DNA of 64,000 nucleotides, taken from the NCBI GenBank assembly GCA_015178975.1, contig WHVD01000089.1, positions 186,001 through 250,000 on the forward strand, given 5' to 3'. The stretch comes from Hysterangium stoloniferum. Its lineage: Eukaryota > Basidiomycota > Agaricomycetes > Hysterangiales > Hysterangiaceae. The stretch's first letter is position 1. Every line of letters begins with the position of its first letter. Shown here piece by piece: positions 32,759-45,509 of this stretch. The notes beneath the pieces are model-generated. The model did not search any database. It saw only the letters and a list, made by a program, of their open reading frames with translations, and was not told the DNA's origin. The position numbers and the translations under genes are program-made.

Positions 32759-34545
32759 ATGACCACTACACTCACATCTCCATCTCCTTCCCCACACCGT
32801 CTATCCTCATCCTCATCCTCATCGCCGCGTCCCTCATCATATATCCGTCCCACAACTTCATCCAATGCGACGCGCCCCCTCCGCTCTTCTCCCCTTGTCT
32901 CCCCACCTGGTAACGAAAAAACCCGCACAGGCGCTACTCCCTCCAGAATATCTTCCGTAGCCTCCTTTACATCTTCATGGGCACCATCCCCGCTGAGGGA
33001 TCAAGACGATAGTAAAATGGATTCCACCACAGATCTGAATGCGAGAGATAACCTTGGTGTCCGTGCTAGTCTCTGCGATCCTCCAAATTCTAGAGTCACC
33101 CCAGCTCTGCCACGGTCTACTAGTGAGAGCTTTGCGTTTCAGATGGAGTTGAGGCCGCCACCACGTGTTGCTTCTGTCATTGGTCATGGAGGAGGTGGAA
33201 TTGGGAACAGAGATGAGATCGGGATGGGTTCAGGCATGGGCCTCGGCATCAGCTTTGGAATCGGGCCTGGTCCGAGAACAGCCGAGAGGGGTGCTTTTAC
33301 AGCACCAGGCATATACTTGCCTCACAACTCGGCATCATCAAGCCCGAGCACGTCCACCAAGCGCACCCGAAGACCTCGCACAGCACCTGAGAGGGATTCC
33401 TTCTCTGCACCAGATGTATTCGTCTCCGCAATCCACCCTGCATCTGGTTTAGGTGCCAGCTCTTCCGAGGCTGGCGCATTCCCATCGCTCGACGTGGCGG
33501 ACGCGGGCGCACATGCATATACTCAAATTCCCGCTGCGATGACAACAGGCGGGCGGCGGTGTGCGACGTCTGCCGTCAGTTCACATCCTCCATTGCCATC
33601 CCCAAAGTTTGCTCCGCTCGTCCCTCCCCTGTCTACCTCCACGCCATCCCCACCCAGTACATCCTCTGATCCCAGTCGTAACTGGCTAAGTGCGACGAAC
33701 GCAGGTCCACCGCCGTTCTCGAGGACGAGACTTGGCGCCACTGTTGTCATGCCTGTCAAAAAAGGAAGTGAGGGTGAGCAAGGGACGAAAAAAGACAAGC
33801 TGAAGAGGCCAAAAACTGCACCGGAGAGGAGTGGCAAAGAAAGGGCTATGGGGACCGAGACTAAACTGAGGATGCTGAATGAGGAGGGGAGCAGTGGTGG
33901 CACTAGAAACCGGAGGAAGAGTATATTGGCTATTGGGGAGCTTGGGGAGCTGAGGGAAGAGGAGGGGAGCAGAGCGAAGAGGATGGGTATGATGATGAAC
34001 TGCGACCCGAACTATTGCAACGTTTAGCTCCAGATACAGATGGGAGCGTCAAGAGCTCAAGTACGAATGCGTCGCTTTTGTCGCCTTCTTCAACAATTGT
34101 ATCTTCACCCATGTCGACGCCGTCACTTTCAAGGGATAACAGTTCAAATACGATCTCGACAAGTAGGGAGAGTGTGATGACTTTGCCCGACTACGGAGGC
34201 ATAGCAAGTGATCTAAAGAAACCAGCGCTTGTTTACGGAAGAGGAAAACATCAACGTCCTGGTGCTGGAGACATTTTTGCTGCGGAAAAACAGAAACAGC
34301 TGCAGCTGTTGCAGGCCGGAGGAAGAAAACAATACTTTAAATCTAACCTCAAACACTCACACTCTGCCAATGTCCTCGTGACAGCGAGTGGACTAGATGG
34401 CCATCGTGACGCTGTTAATGAGAAGTGCATAGATCCTTATACCGAGGAGAAGCGCACGAATATGGACAAGTGGAAGGCTTTTTTGAAGATGGTCGGAATC
34501 AAATTGACGAGACGGAAAGGTCAGGCTGGACTCGGTTCGCAGTAA
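32759..34545 (+). CDS. Uncharacterised serine/proline-rich protein, related to 28713-29666
   Basis: The first ATG is 32759 (MTTTLTSPSPSPH). Two overlapping frames, to 34027 and from about 33973 to 34545, must join: the second is strongly protein-like (EEDGYDDELRPELLQRLAPD). Either a 52-nt GT-AG intron at 33921-33972 or a one-base frameshift connects them. It has three repeats of a TAPERxxF/A-type motif (RPRTAPERDSF, RPKTAPERSG, and a related GAFTAPGIY). It shares NWLSATNAGPPPFSR with VVMPV, and a C-terminal KWKAFLKMVG, with the upstream gene. Mostly disordered; function unknown. Confidence 0.68.
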
Positions 34546-35336
34546 TATTTTGGGGCTGCGTAGCTTTCGGCCGTTGATGGATGATGATTCAGTCGTTCTT
34601 GGCGGCCTGATCTTCCCAGTCCTGCTCAGTCTCGGTCTCCCCCATACCCTCTCCTCTCACTGGACTATCACGACTTCAACTATATCCATATGTTCTAATC
34701 AGGCAAGATTCGTGTAAAGGGTGATATTGTAACTATTGAAACTAATTATAGGGTATAGAGGTTATGGAGTATTATTGACCTGTAGATGTTTAAATTTGGG
34801 TGTTGAACGGCTGTGTCTGTACCAAATATATATATTATTTTGATGCACTACATATAATTGAACGATGACGAACCTCGGATAGTTACCCAGTGCAGGTCGG
34901 AAATCAGAAAAATGAAGATATACCTATATTGTCTAGGCAGTCTCTAGGAATATTAATGCTCGCTACTTCAGCTAGACTCGTGTAGATGGTCTATATACCC
35001 GAGTATAATGTCCCTAAGGAATTCCCAAATTCCTGATGCAGTTCATCTCATGACCATGCAAAATTTGTTGAATATTCCGGAGTTTCCTGGTGCATTCGGA
35101 AGTGCGGCATCGGGGCAACGCTCGTGATCAGCTGCTGATAACTCCCATCTACCACTTGCTCAGTCAGATGTAAGATGCGATAGAAAATGTATGCAACGCT
35201 GATGGATGCTACCGCCCAGCTGACCCTCCACCGCCCCGGTCGCGATCAACTTCCCTAACTTGTTACGTGGTGCTTATATGTATGTATCGATGGATGTATT
35301 GCAGCTCTAATCCTATTCTAGTGAATCGGAAAGACA
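34546..35336. other. Intergenic, no gene seen
   Basis: Region between the serine-rich gene and gtaA. No ORF or repeat of note. Confidence 0.5.
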
Positions 35337-38300
35337 ATGCGTGTCTCAATTTCAGCACCCTTGCTGGTGGGATTCCTCGTAGCAAGAGCAGTAGCTAACG
35401 TGACATGGACAGCGACGCCTCTCAACCCGCCCGCCGTTCCTCTCGCTGTGCGCAGTCCGTACTTGAGTGCGTGGTTGAAACAAGGGAGTGGACAGGCGTT
35501 GAATGACGATTGGCCGACTTTTTGGACGGGCATGGTAAATGAATTTTTACACATTAAAGGGTAATAATTAAATTTTAATTCATATGCCCAGATAGTTGGG
35601 TGGGCTGGATTCGTCCGCGTCGATGGCGTTCCATATAGCTTCTTGGGGAATCCCACACTCGATAACGGCGTTTTAAAGGCAGTACAGAAGAATTTCACGG
35701 TGAGTCGTTTTTCTTTGTCTTCCCCCGACTCCTGATTTCATCATTATTCCTCACTATATAATACTCTTTCGCTCGACTCGACAATAATAATTGACTCATT
35801 TTCTCCGAAAAGTACACATCCACTCAAAGCACATTCGTCCTCTCCGCTGGTCCAATAGATGTCACTGCTAATTTCTTGAGCCCCGTCGAGGTGAACTGCC
35901 TTCTTCTCTTTTTCTTTTTTTTTTGTTTTTCCCACAACTAGCTAAACCCTAGAAAGCCAACAGATCTTGTCAAGCTGTCCCTCCCCTTCTCGTACCTCGC
36001 CGTCAGCGCCGCGTCTACTGATGGAAATATGCATAGCGTACAGATTTATACTGATATCAGGCGAGGATGCGGCCCTCTTCTTTCCATTAACCATACTTAT
36101 ATATTCTGGCTTACTCACAGTGCAGAATGGGTCTCTGGAGACCTTTCTCTCACCGCCGAATGGTCCACTACCACCTTGAACGGAATTATTACCCATCAAG
36201 TGCAGCTGGCAAACCAAACTCTATTTGGTGAAGTGGCAGACCATACGCAATGTGAGATTTGATCATCAATGTGTTTTCTACTGTCTTTCCCTGATTAAAA
36301 TCAATCTGTTGCGTTAGATGGATCCACTTATTACTCCGTTCAAAATGTACGTTGCAATGTCTAGTGTTTGGTCATAGCCTCTATAATAAATTCCCTAATA
36401 ACAGCCCCCAAACACAGTCACGACTTTCCAATCTGGCCCAGACATTTTCGTCCGTTCTCAATTCACTTCGCACGGAAGACTCACCAACGGACAGGACCCT
36501 AATTTCCGTGCCATCAACAACGATTGGCCTGTATTCGGTTTTGCAAGGGATCTGGGAAAAGTTGGCCCGTTTACCACAGAAAATATCAAAAACTCGGCGA
36601 GGGCGAGGAAGCATACGCCGAGTACGGTTGTGTTTAGTATTGGACATGTGCGCGATCCATTGGTGCAGTATATTACGGCCTCAGGATTGCAAAACCGTAC
36701 GGGGTATTGGAGGACACGATATAAATCTGTCGATGCAGCCGTAAGTTTGTCCTGGACGAGTCCCCTGCATATGTATATGACATATCCTTAGATCGAAGGC
36801 TTCCTACCTGCCTATTCTACTGCGCTCTCGAGTGCCGTTGCGACAGATGCGAAGATTTCCAAGGATTCGCTAAAGATCTCCGCTGATTATGAGGCGATTG
36901 TGACTCTTTCTGTGAGGCAGGCGATGGGCTCCTGGGAGTTAACTGTAGGACCGGATTTGGAAATTAGGGATGGGAATGTTATGGCATTTATGAAAGGTAA
37001 AGGTCATATATACCAGGGGAGACAATTGACACTACACATGTCTTTTTGGTGGGAATGTAGAAATTTCGTCAGATGGAAACATGAACACTGTGTAATATTT
37101 TCCCTTCTTGTTGTGGTGCTTTACTCAACGCTGAAATATACCGCTTACCTTACAGAGACGTGATCTTCCCCGCTTGGCCAATATTCCTTTATCTCAACCC
37201 CGCACTTGGTAAATACCTTCTTGAGCCATTGTTTCAATATCAAGCGAGTGGATTATACCCGAACCCATGGAGCGTGCACGATATGGGTAAGTGCCTTGAG
37301 GTTTTTACTCTGCGTAATAAGTTAAAGTATGCACGCTTGTGCATATAGGCTCGAATTATCCCAAGGCATTGGGTCACAATGATGGGAGAGATGAGGCCAT
37401 GCCTGTTGAAGGTAATAAATTTAAATATTCCATCTTCTGTTTGATTTTAGTTCATATTAACGATTTCATGCAGAGAGCGGCAACATGCTCATCATGACGC
37501 TCAGTTACACGCAACAGTCAAATGACAAGACTTTGATTACTAAATATGTACGTTCACATTGTTCCTTCATTCTCCAAAGTTTTGATGGCAGGCACATAGG
37601 CAAAACTTCTAAATCAATGGACACAATTCCTCATTTCCGATTCCCTCATTCCCGCTAACCAGTATGTCTTCTCTCCTTCGTCCAGTCTGAAACTCAAATG
37701 TTTCAGACTGTCAACAGATGATTTCGCAGGCACGCTCTCCAACCAAACAAACCTTGCCATCAAGGGAACAATCGGTATTAAAGCCATGTCCATTATTGAA
37801 GGTCTATTGGGAAATACCGCCACGGCCGCGAACTATAGCGTGAGTAGCTTTACCGCTCCCCCTCATTGAGGAATCTGAGGGGAATCTATAGTCAATTGCA
37901 ATGTCCTATGCACCCCAGATCGTGGACTTTGCCACAGGAACTGGTGCCAATGGGCTCAAGCACTTTGAGCTATCATATGGTAATCCGGATAGCTGGGGAT
38001 TGACGTACAATTTGATGGCGGATAAACTACTCGGAACTGAAGTGTTCGCAGAGAGTCTGTTTAAGCAGCGTCAGTTGACTATCCTTTCTACTTTTTTTAT
38101 TCACATCAGAAGTGCTCATTCTATGTCTTTTGTTGCGTAGAATCTGCATGGTATCCCACTGTTGCGCGTGAGTTCATGCCTTTCGTGCCAGTTCGTAGTA
38201 GTTGACAAGTTTTCACAGAGGAATTCGGCATCCCACTTGATACCCGCCACACTTACACTAAATCTGGTAAACCAATCGGCCTCACGTCCACATCCCATCA

Positions 38301-38581
38301 CTCACCCATTTTCTCCCTTTCATTAGACTGGCAAATCTGGACCGCCGCAACAGCAACCGACATAACCACGCGTGATCTCTTTGTGAGCAGCGTGAGGAAG
38401 TATATTGCGAGCGGGGTGAACAGCGCGCCATTTAGCGATTGGTATGAGACGACCAATGCGAAAACACAGGGATTCCGAGCTAGGTAAGTTGTGAACTTGA
38501 GAGCTGGCCTCGAGGCATAGCTCATCGTTTCTTTTTTGCAGACCCGTCGCGGGAGGACACCTGGCGTTGTTGGTTGTTTGA
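35337..38581 (+). CDS. gtaA: Secreted GtaA-like glutaminase
   Basis: Fungal glutaminase A family, predicted extracellular hydrolysis of L-glutamine to glutamate and ammonia. It starts MRVSISAPLLVGFLVARAVA, a signal peptide. It is split by many small introns; early exons are 35337-35534, 35592-35699, 35813-35890, 35957-36060, 36121-36251 and 36318-36346, and the stop is at 38579-38581. Family blocks: TATPLNPPAVPLAVRSPYLS at the N terminus, YTDISAEWVSGD, NDWPVFGFARDLG, SNYPKALGHNDGRDEAMPVE, SYGNPDSWGLTYNL and a C-terminal RPVAGGHLALLVV. The intron at 36061-36120 begins GC instead of GT. Middle exon edges were not all fixed. Confidence 0.88.
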
Positions 38582-40100
38582 GTAGGTTAAACGGGTACGG
38601 TTTTGTTGGTAGTCGGCTTGAACTAAGAATGTTTGTTTGTTTTGTTTGTCTATGTTATTCTTGACAATTTGGTATTTAGACGATTGTCAAATGAGTGAGC
38701 ATGTCGTGAAATGAAATGCTACGGAACTTCTTTTATGTAGATCATGCGCCCATAAAGGGCTCACCGCTCTAGGAAAATTCATTGACGCCTCAAACGCCTT
38801 TGGCAAGACGTAGTCCCCCTCGGTTCTTCTCTTTTTCTTTTCTCTTCTTTCCTCTGCCCTCCACTCGCCCTAGTACCTACATACCTATCCACCTACCATT
38901 AGGGTACCTGCTCCCAACCGCTATGTATCTACGTTATGCGATGCGGTATACAAATGTATTAAAATAAATAGATAAATAAAAATGTAGATGCGCTCGTTCG
39001 CAGAAGCCGTGACGGCACGTTCCTGTCACGCGTGTCTACCCAAGTGTCTATCTATTTTCCAGTTTTGTGTGCGTTGCATACTTTTCTTTTGATTGTGAAA
39101 ATATATGAAACGGTTCCCAGAAGACGCGATAATACAGAGGGCACTATAATTCCTGACTTAGCTATTCGTTCTATCACACAATTACCGGACCTTAATCAGA
39201 TGTTTTTCTTCGTCGGCTAAGCATTTTGTTTGACGCAACTTGACACCAGGCTTTGCTTCGCAATTTCAATTAAAGGTGAGATGACTGATATTAGGCGTGA
39301 GTGCCATAACTTCTTATGAGGCGCCACGATGCGTCGGGGATAACATCTGCCGTCACTTGGCTCTATTAACTCGAATGCTGTTATATTATTATATTATATG
39401 ACCATGCCAGGGGCGGGAATTGGCTCTCGATGGCGTATGTAAAGTAGTTAAGAAAATGGTTATAGTTGTTTAACCTGAATTGGAGTGGTTTCATACATAT
39501 TGATGACTCCGTAATCGGCTTTTGGGACGGGCCTCGTTCAACTCCGTGAGACATGTGTATTCCAACGTTTAAAATAAAGTTTTCGCCGTCCGCTCTCATA
39601 CATATGCAAATCCGAGACGGTGTGTACGGATTCTAGACTAACTGCAACTTCAATGGGTTATAATTGGATTAGGCCAGGTACACTCTCAAACAAAAAATAG
39701 CAAGGCATACGGATAAATACTCGAAACGCTGGTTGTGACTGTATGTTGCATCGAGCCCTTCCAAGTGCTCAGAGATAATGTGTCGTCGTCACTCAGGACC
39801 TACATCACTTCTGCCCAGAAATACTGGAGCATGACAGCCGAGTGCACAGCATCTCGGGGAGGCTGTGCAGAAGCTGTGCATGCAAATAGTCACTCGATCT
39901 CGACTTCCTCCCTGCAATAAATAGATAGAGAGAGTAGGGTGACACAGTCTGCACGACGGTTAGAATGTTAAATATGCGTCGCCTATTGCTGTCTGTCTGG
40001 GCGTTTCTGACTGGCTTCTTAACCACCCTGCAACTAATATGATTCCCTCTAACCTCGCAATATCCCCTTCATTCTTGCACATTCCCTAGTATATCTTTAT
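38582..40100. other. Intergenic, no gene seen
   Basis: Region between gtaA and the F-box gene. Short frames only; no transposon or RNA gene recognised. Confidence 0.5.
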
Positions 40101-41192
40101 ATGCCTATGCCATGCGGAAGTGGTAACGGACGTACCAAAGGTGGAACGTCGATTGCGAACCCCAAGCCCACCGCCGTTACAACTCACCGAGCCTCAAATT
40201 CCAATCAGAAAGGCACCCCCAAACAGAAGTCTACCCCAAGTCATTCGCATTGTACATCAATCCATCCCCCTCCGGGGACCGTACCCCATCACAAGGGCTC
40301 ATCTAGACAGATGCTTACCCCAACCCGTCCACATCGCACATTCATCGATTTCCCTCCCGAAATCGTCCGTCTTATTTTTGAGCGTGCAGCAGTTATGTCT
40401 CGCCACACGAGTCTATCGCTCACGCTAGTTTCTAAGGAAGTGCGTGGTTGGGTGGAACCAATCATTTACCACACGGTTATTCTATGGACGTCCCATACAG
40501 TGGATCTGTTCAGAGTGGCATTCGATACCAAACCACAATCGTTTTTCGCAACTTATGTGAAGAATTTATTCATCAATGGCAAGTATGGGGTGGACATTAT
40601 TCTTGCCTGTTCCAATTTGGAACGGTTAGCTGCCTATCCATTATCGTTCTTGAAATTTCCAGAGCCAGACATCGAAGGAGAAAGCTGTCTACACCCTGTT
40701 CTGGGACAGAGAGCATTGCCGCGAAGAGGAGTGGACTTGTGTTCTCCTTCTCCATCCGAAGTCATCATTATGGGATACCTTGACGATGTTCCATGGGATT
40801 CATCACTGCTGAAAAATGTCAAACATCTTTACCTCGGTATCGAGCAGCCCACCCCAGAGACTGCATCTGAGATATCTCTCCTACCGTTTCTAGTATGCTG
40901 CGTGTTTCCATACGACGGAGATGAAGAAGACGCGTTGGTCCGCGTTATAACAACCTTTATGGAGTCGTCAACGTTGGAATACCTTATTGTCCTCGTCAAC
41001 GATAAATATGGCCATCCCGACAGGGATCGCAAGGGCTCCATATGGTCCAAGCTAATGTGTATCTCAGATAAAAGGTTATTGGTGGGAACGGAGCATAGCT
41101 TCGATGGTAATGAGTGGTTTTCTGCTGTCAATAATGGCGACAAACTTTGGGAATCATGGATACAGGAATGTAGAGATTGGAGAGTGGGATAG
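40101..41192 (+). CDS. F-box protein
   Basis: Single exon, 363 codons. After a basic, proline-rich leader (about 80 residues) comes an F-box: FIDFPPEIVRLIFERAA, then SLTLVSKEVRGWVEPIIY. The F-box recruits Skp1 of an SCF ubiquitin ligase. The layout, F-box then VSKxVRxWVxPxxYxTV and a degenerate repeat region, is very common in agaric genomes, where such genes are numerous. The substrate is unknown. Several in-frame ATGs near the start; 40101 is the first. Confidence 0.82.
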   Translation: MPMPCGSGNGRTKGGTSIANPKPTAVTTHRASNSNQKGTPKQKSTPSHSHCTSIHPPPGTVPHHKGSSRQMLTPTRPHRTFIDFPPEIVRLIFERAAVMSRHTSLSLTLVSKEVRGWVEPIIYHTVILWTSHTVDLFRVAFDTKPQSFFATYVKNLFINGKYGVDIILACSNLERLAAYPLSFLKFPEPDIEGESCLHPVLGQRALPRRGVDLCSPSPSEVIIMGYLDDVPWDSSLLKNVKHLYLGIEQPTPETASEISLLPFLVCCVFPYDGDEEDALVRVITTFMESSTLEYLIVLVNDKYGHPDRDRKGSIWSKLMCISDKRLLVGTEHSFDGNEWFSAVNNGDKLWESWIQECRDWRVG

Positions 41193-42609
41193 CGTTGGCT
41201 TGGGGACCACAATTGGACAATGGACGACGACAGACGTTTTAAGGTGACTTAGCACGACAACCTGTACAGTAGCTGCTATCCATTTGTTTTGTACTTCGTT
41301 AATGGCTGCGTGCCTCTTCCACACCACCATGCCGTTGTTGGAACCCTTGCAGACATAGGGCATGTCAATATTCTGTTAGGTTGGGTTTTGATGGCTTATC
41401 ATTTGGTGGTATTATAATTACGTTTGATAAGAACCTAACGGCTTGGGTTCGATACATAAATGCTTCTGACGTCAAGGTAGGTAATGAATAATGAAGTCGT
41501 TTAACTGGTTCCTGCGGTGTCTCGATCACACCTACTGCATATTTCCACTGACAATATTGTTCATCATATGCTAGTAGCCGTAACATTTTCCGAATATTAC
41601 TATGAAGCCATGATTCAACTCGGCGTGACTTGAACTCTCAAGGTTGTCAGTGGAGCGCCTCTTTTAATCAAAATGATTCAGACCTTGATTAGAACATTTA
41701 TCTTATCTTTTATAATCAGTTATAACAGCCAGGTTCTGGTATTCTTAAATCATTTGGGACTTCTTTATCATTGTCCTTTCACAATGTGGCTAGCAATGTG
41801 AAAGCTCTCAATGCCTTCATGAAATTCTCATATAATTAACCTATCAAGCAGATGTAATAGAGAATCAGGCATAAAAAACATAGCAATAACATAGCTGTTA
41901 TAATTGAAGGGCTATCATGTGCTCCCAATCACAAGAATGACTAAGGCAGTTATACTATACCAGAAGATTATGAGGTGTTGAGATTCAAGTCTAAAAAGGG
42001 GGAGAGGCTCTAAGTCAAAGGGCTGGTGATAAGAAACAAGTTAATTGGGGGGCTGATGATAGAGATCATACTAGTCAGGAGATCTGACTCTATAAACATA
42101 GTGGAGCTTGGCTTCAACATATATGTTGCACCCTTGTATAAACTGCTAGGATGCTCCAGTATTTCAAACAGAGTGGATGGTACAATAGAGAGAGAGATCA
42201 ACACTTAGCTCAATTGATTGGAGGCTGAAATACTAAGGGTCATGGCTTGCTGAAGATGCCTTCAAAGGTATTAGAATAGAAATAATAGGACTGAGAACTA
42301 GAAGGGTAATCTAAGTCAATTTTCAAACTGAGGAAACTGTAGCATACATGAAAGAACTTTATACTACAGGGAGATGGGTGATTGGAGGGCTAATCAGAGA
42401 AGTGAGAGTGATAATGGGTCAAAAGGAAGTGGGGAAGGAAATGGGGATGTAAATGAGACTAAATACAACTTAGCAAAGTATACTAAAAAGGTGTGAGGTG
42501 GCAAAATGGGATATATATGTGGAATGGTGGCAGGAGAGTAAATGGAATGGAGACAGGGTAGAAGGCTAAGGTGTTATGATACAATGAAACAAGTGTTGGG
42601 GGCACTGCA
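41193..42609. other. Intergenic with decayed LTR-D/F/G-type sequence
   Basis: No gene. From about 41900 to 42600 the sequence resembles an LTR of the D/F/G group: GAGCTTGGCTTCAACATATA is followed by TGTTGCACCCTTG and, later, ATTTCAAACAGAG. The ends could not be placed. A GTTGGGGGCAC purine tract precedes LTR-C at 42610. Confidence 0.45.
42103..42157 (-). other. Conserved LTR hairpin motif, diverged copy
   Basis: Outer stem GGAGC (42103-42107) with GCTCC (42153-42157), inner hairpin CAAC/GTTG around ATATAT. Both stems differ from the GGAC/GTCC and CAGC/GCTG of LTR-D, F and G, but pairing is kept. Confidence 0.6.
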
Positions 42610-43239
42610 TGTGAAGAGTGGTAGAAGTTCTAACCATTCTATATACGAAGAATATCGACCATTTAGGTATGATACCACGATGTATTGACTGTCTAAGTCT
42701 AATACAGACCGAACACGTATTGACTACTTAGTTCAATACGGTAGAGAGAAGTAGCTATCTAAAGTAAGGTAGATAGCTAGAACGAATAAGTAGAATCAAC
42801 TGTTAAGTGCGATTCTGGACAACTGCTCGAGTGCAAGTAGAGTAGTTAGAGAGTTGAATAATAGAGTAGCGTGGATGTAGTCCACGCGGGTTGAGATAAG
42901 GATTGAGTTTCGACTGGTACAGTTTCAAACTCAGATTGAATGAGTAGCTAAAGCCCATCTGTGACGGTCGAGACAATACACCAATCACAACTTACAGGAC
43001 ACTAACAGGTGTCTGAGTAAGTTGTGGTTGCAGTGTAAAAGTGTCTGAGTTCTAAACTACGGGGCGCTAGAATACATAAGTCTGGCGTGTGTGCGCCCAC
43101 AAGAGTCGATGTACCACATACATAGGTCGTCGAACTAATTATAGATATAATAAAAGAGAGAAAATAGTAATAATAAAGGAGATATAGTAAGAGCTCATCC
43201 GACTATGTTTCCTGAGTGTATTTCACCATACCTCTCACA
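42610..43239 (-). repeat. LTR-C, copy at the left edge of element 3
   Basis: Starts TGTGAAGAGTGG and ends CATACCTCTCACA. Flanks CTGCA and CACTG do not match, so it is not a clean solo LTR. The sequence after it begins in the middle of element 3's Gag. Confidence 0.85.
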
Positions 43240-44936
43240 CACTGTCGAGTTGCTTTTGGGTCTGAAGTAGCTTCCCCCTTTACGACGATTAGTCACTCCA
43301 ACGTCCCTATTAGATCCGTTGCAAATCGAAATCGTTCTTCCTTTGCTACCACTTTTATGGAAGGAATCACTGGACAAATACCCAGGAGGGGAACTTCTTA
43401 CCAAACAACACTCTCCCTCCTTTGCCGATCTCGTGGGCCCCCTTCTTTCCCCCAGGAGGATTGCCTGGGGATTCTTCTGATGGATCCAGTGATTCGGACC
43501 ACAGGAGAGATTGGGACGAGAGAAGGTGAAACCCGAGAAACCCAGGAGGCCCAACAGCTGCTAATAAGAACACTAGGAGTGCCGCTCCTGAGACCAACAC
43601 TGGGAAGTTAACTTTGAACACCAACAATCTCAAAATCAAATGGTCTGATCTCCCAAAATATGACAGCTCGCAGTCTAAGGCACTGGACTACATAATGGAT
43701 GTTATGAGCTTGTCGGAAATTTCAGAATCCATGACGACGATCCTAGGTGTTGCTCTTCCCAGACGACTCAAGGGAAACGTGAAAGTCTGGTGGACTACTT
43801 TGGATCATGAGCATCGCACTGAATTCAGTCGATCGCACAAATCCTTCCTTTGGAGCATAGTCGAAGGGTTATTGGGTACACGATGGCATGAATCTTTGTC
43901 TTTAGAATGGGAAGAAATGAGATTTCACCAGCCCCACCACGATCGTGAAACCCTTATGCAGTATATTCAAAGAAGAGTTAAGCTCTACAGATTTCTATAC
44001 AGATTCTACCAAGAAAAGGAAGAGGAGACCTGCCAGTTAATACTTCCCTGCCCAGAATGGTTAATACTTAATACAAGGACAAGCCATTGATGATGTCATG
44101 AGCCTCCAAGCACATGCCAATAACTTACAGGAAGCTCTAATTAATGCCTGGAATCAAATGCATAGAGATAGATTTCGCCCCATTAGACCTCAGGTCATGG
44201 TCATGGAAAAAAACAAATTAGAATTGGAGGCCCCAGAGCATACCCCAATTTCTCCCGATTCCATCCACCCCCATCAGGTCCTTGCCAGCGAAGTAGATGA
44301 CAAGGACATGACAAAGACTCCCAGAGCAGGAAGGACCGACCCTACATGAGGAAAATGACACGGGAAGCTCTTCTTCGAGAGGAGCGACAAAAGGAGTAGC
44401 ACTAGACTCTCCAAGGAGTGTTGGATTTATGGGAGCGCAAAACACTTCAAAATTGACTGTCCTCACTCAGGTAAAATGGCTCACTATGTCTCGTTGAATC
44501 TATGCTCCAGGCAGAATCCTTCGGAGGAAGCAGAGGAGCAAAGACTATATGAGGCAGTTTATGGACTAAGTACAGGAACACGAGTATATAATGTTGAAAG
44601 TGAATCAATTTTCATTCCTGCTTATACTGCTACCCCTGAAGATTACAAAATAATTGAGAGGTCACCCGGAGATGGGGAACCCCAGTGTGGGGAGGTATAC
44701 ATTTCTATATCTCATGAAGATTTCATTGAAAGGGGAGATTGTTTGGAAGTGCACTGTCAGCACCGCGAAGGTCTGTCAGGGCTTAAGAATTCTTCAAATA
44801 ATATACCACCATCAATTGAAGAAATCGAGGACGAGGAAACATCTATCGATCGGGTTGCCTGCCTTAACGAGCAATATCTCATAGAGGACATAAGAAACAA
44901 TACCGAGGAGGAAACCTTTCCTTTCGACCCTGGACT
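43240..44936 (+). pseudogene. Element 3 Gag (5'-truncated) and acidic linker
   Basis: Same family as element 2. It begins at the equivalent of the Gag segment RVAF, next a Ser/Asp-rich stretch, and then the capsid (IKWSDLPKYDS, LDYIMDVMSL, WWTTLDHEHRTEF, LLGTRWHESL). The nucleocapsid knuckle is degenerate, ECWIYGSAKHFKIDC, with Tyr for the second Cys. Then comes SEEAEEQRLYEAVYGL and an acidic region up to FPFDPG, where LTR-E is inserted. Several frame breaks. Confidence 0.8.
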
Positions 44937-45252
44937 TGTTAAAACTGCCTCCACTGTCTCCAAGACCTTCTGGAACCTTCTAGAAGCTTCCAGCATGTTC
45001 CAGAGTATTCCCTGTTTATTTCCCATGACAGCTGTCAATCAGCTGTCAGTTTGTATTCCAGCTATCAATCAGCTATCAGTTTCCATTCAAGCTGTCAACC
45101 AGCTGTCAACCAGCTGTCACTTTTGACAGCTGACAAGCCTACTGATGTATAACATATATATGTAAGCTTGTAGTTAGTGACCTGAATAGTAATAACTTTT
45201 CTCAGACTTGAGTGTGTCATGTGTCACACTAAGTCACAGGTCACATTTAACA
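44937..45252 (+). repeat. Solo LTR-E, copia type (TSD GGACT)
   Basis: Starts TGTTAAAACTGCC and ends CACATTTAACA, with GGACT at 44932-44936 and 45253-45257. It contains a tandem series of CAGCTGTCAAtc-like units (about 45028-45130). The same LTR, with a longer series, belongs to the copia element at 60073. Confidence 0.93.
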
Positions 45253-45509
45253 GGACTTCCTCCTGACCTCTTGATCGATAACAAATCGGACTCGGAGGGG
45301 GAAGCAGACGTCACCATGGAAGCAGATGTGACCATCTTGAACAGATGACTCTGTCGGAATGCTGAACTAGCCCTTAGAAAAGAGGTGAAACGACCTAGAA
45401 TACAATATCCCTGATCCAGTAAGCTAATGAAAGAGGACGCCTCAATCATATACCAAAAAAGGGAGCCACTGGGAGGATATTCTAGTGTTGGCGTTTCAGC
45501 ACTACATAT
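45253..45509 (+). pseudogene. Element 3 acidic linker before protease
   Basis: Continuation of the element 3 Gag-Pro frame after LTR-E. It corresponds to the SDSEDSDNDT to RDPPSGYSSIGV part of element 2. Several stops. Confidence 0.7.

Noticed and set aside
41620-41690. Degenerate tRNA
   Set aside because: A B-box-like GAGTTCAAGTC exists on the minus strand, but acceptor and anticodon stems do not pair.
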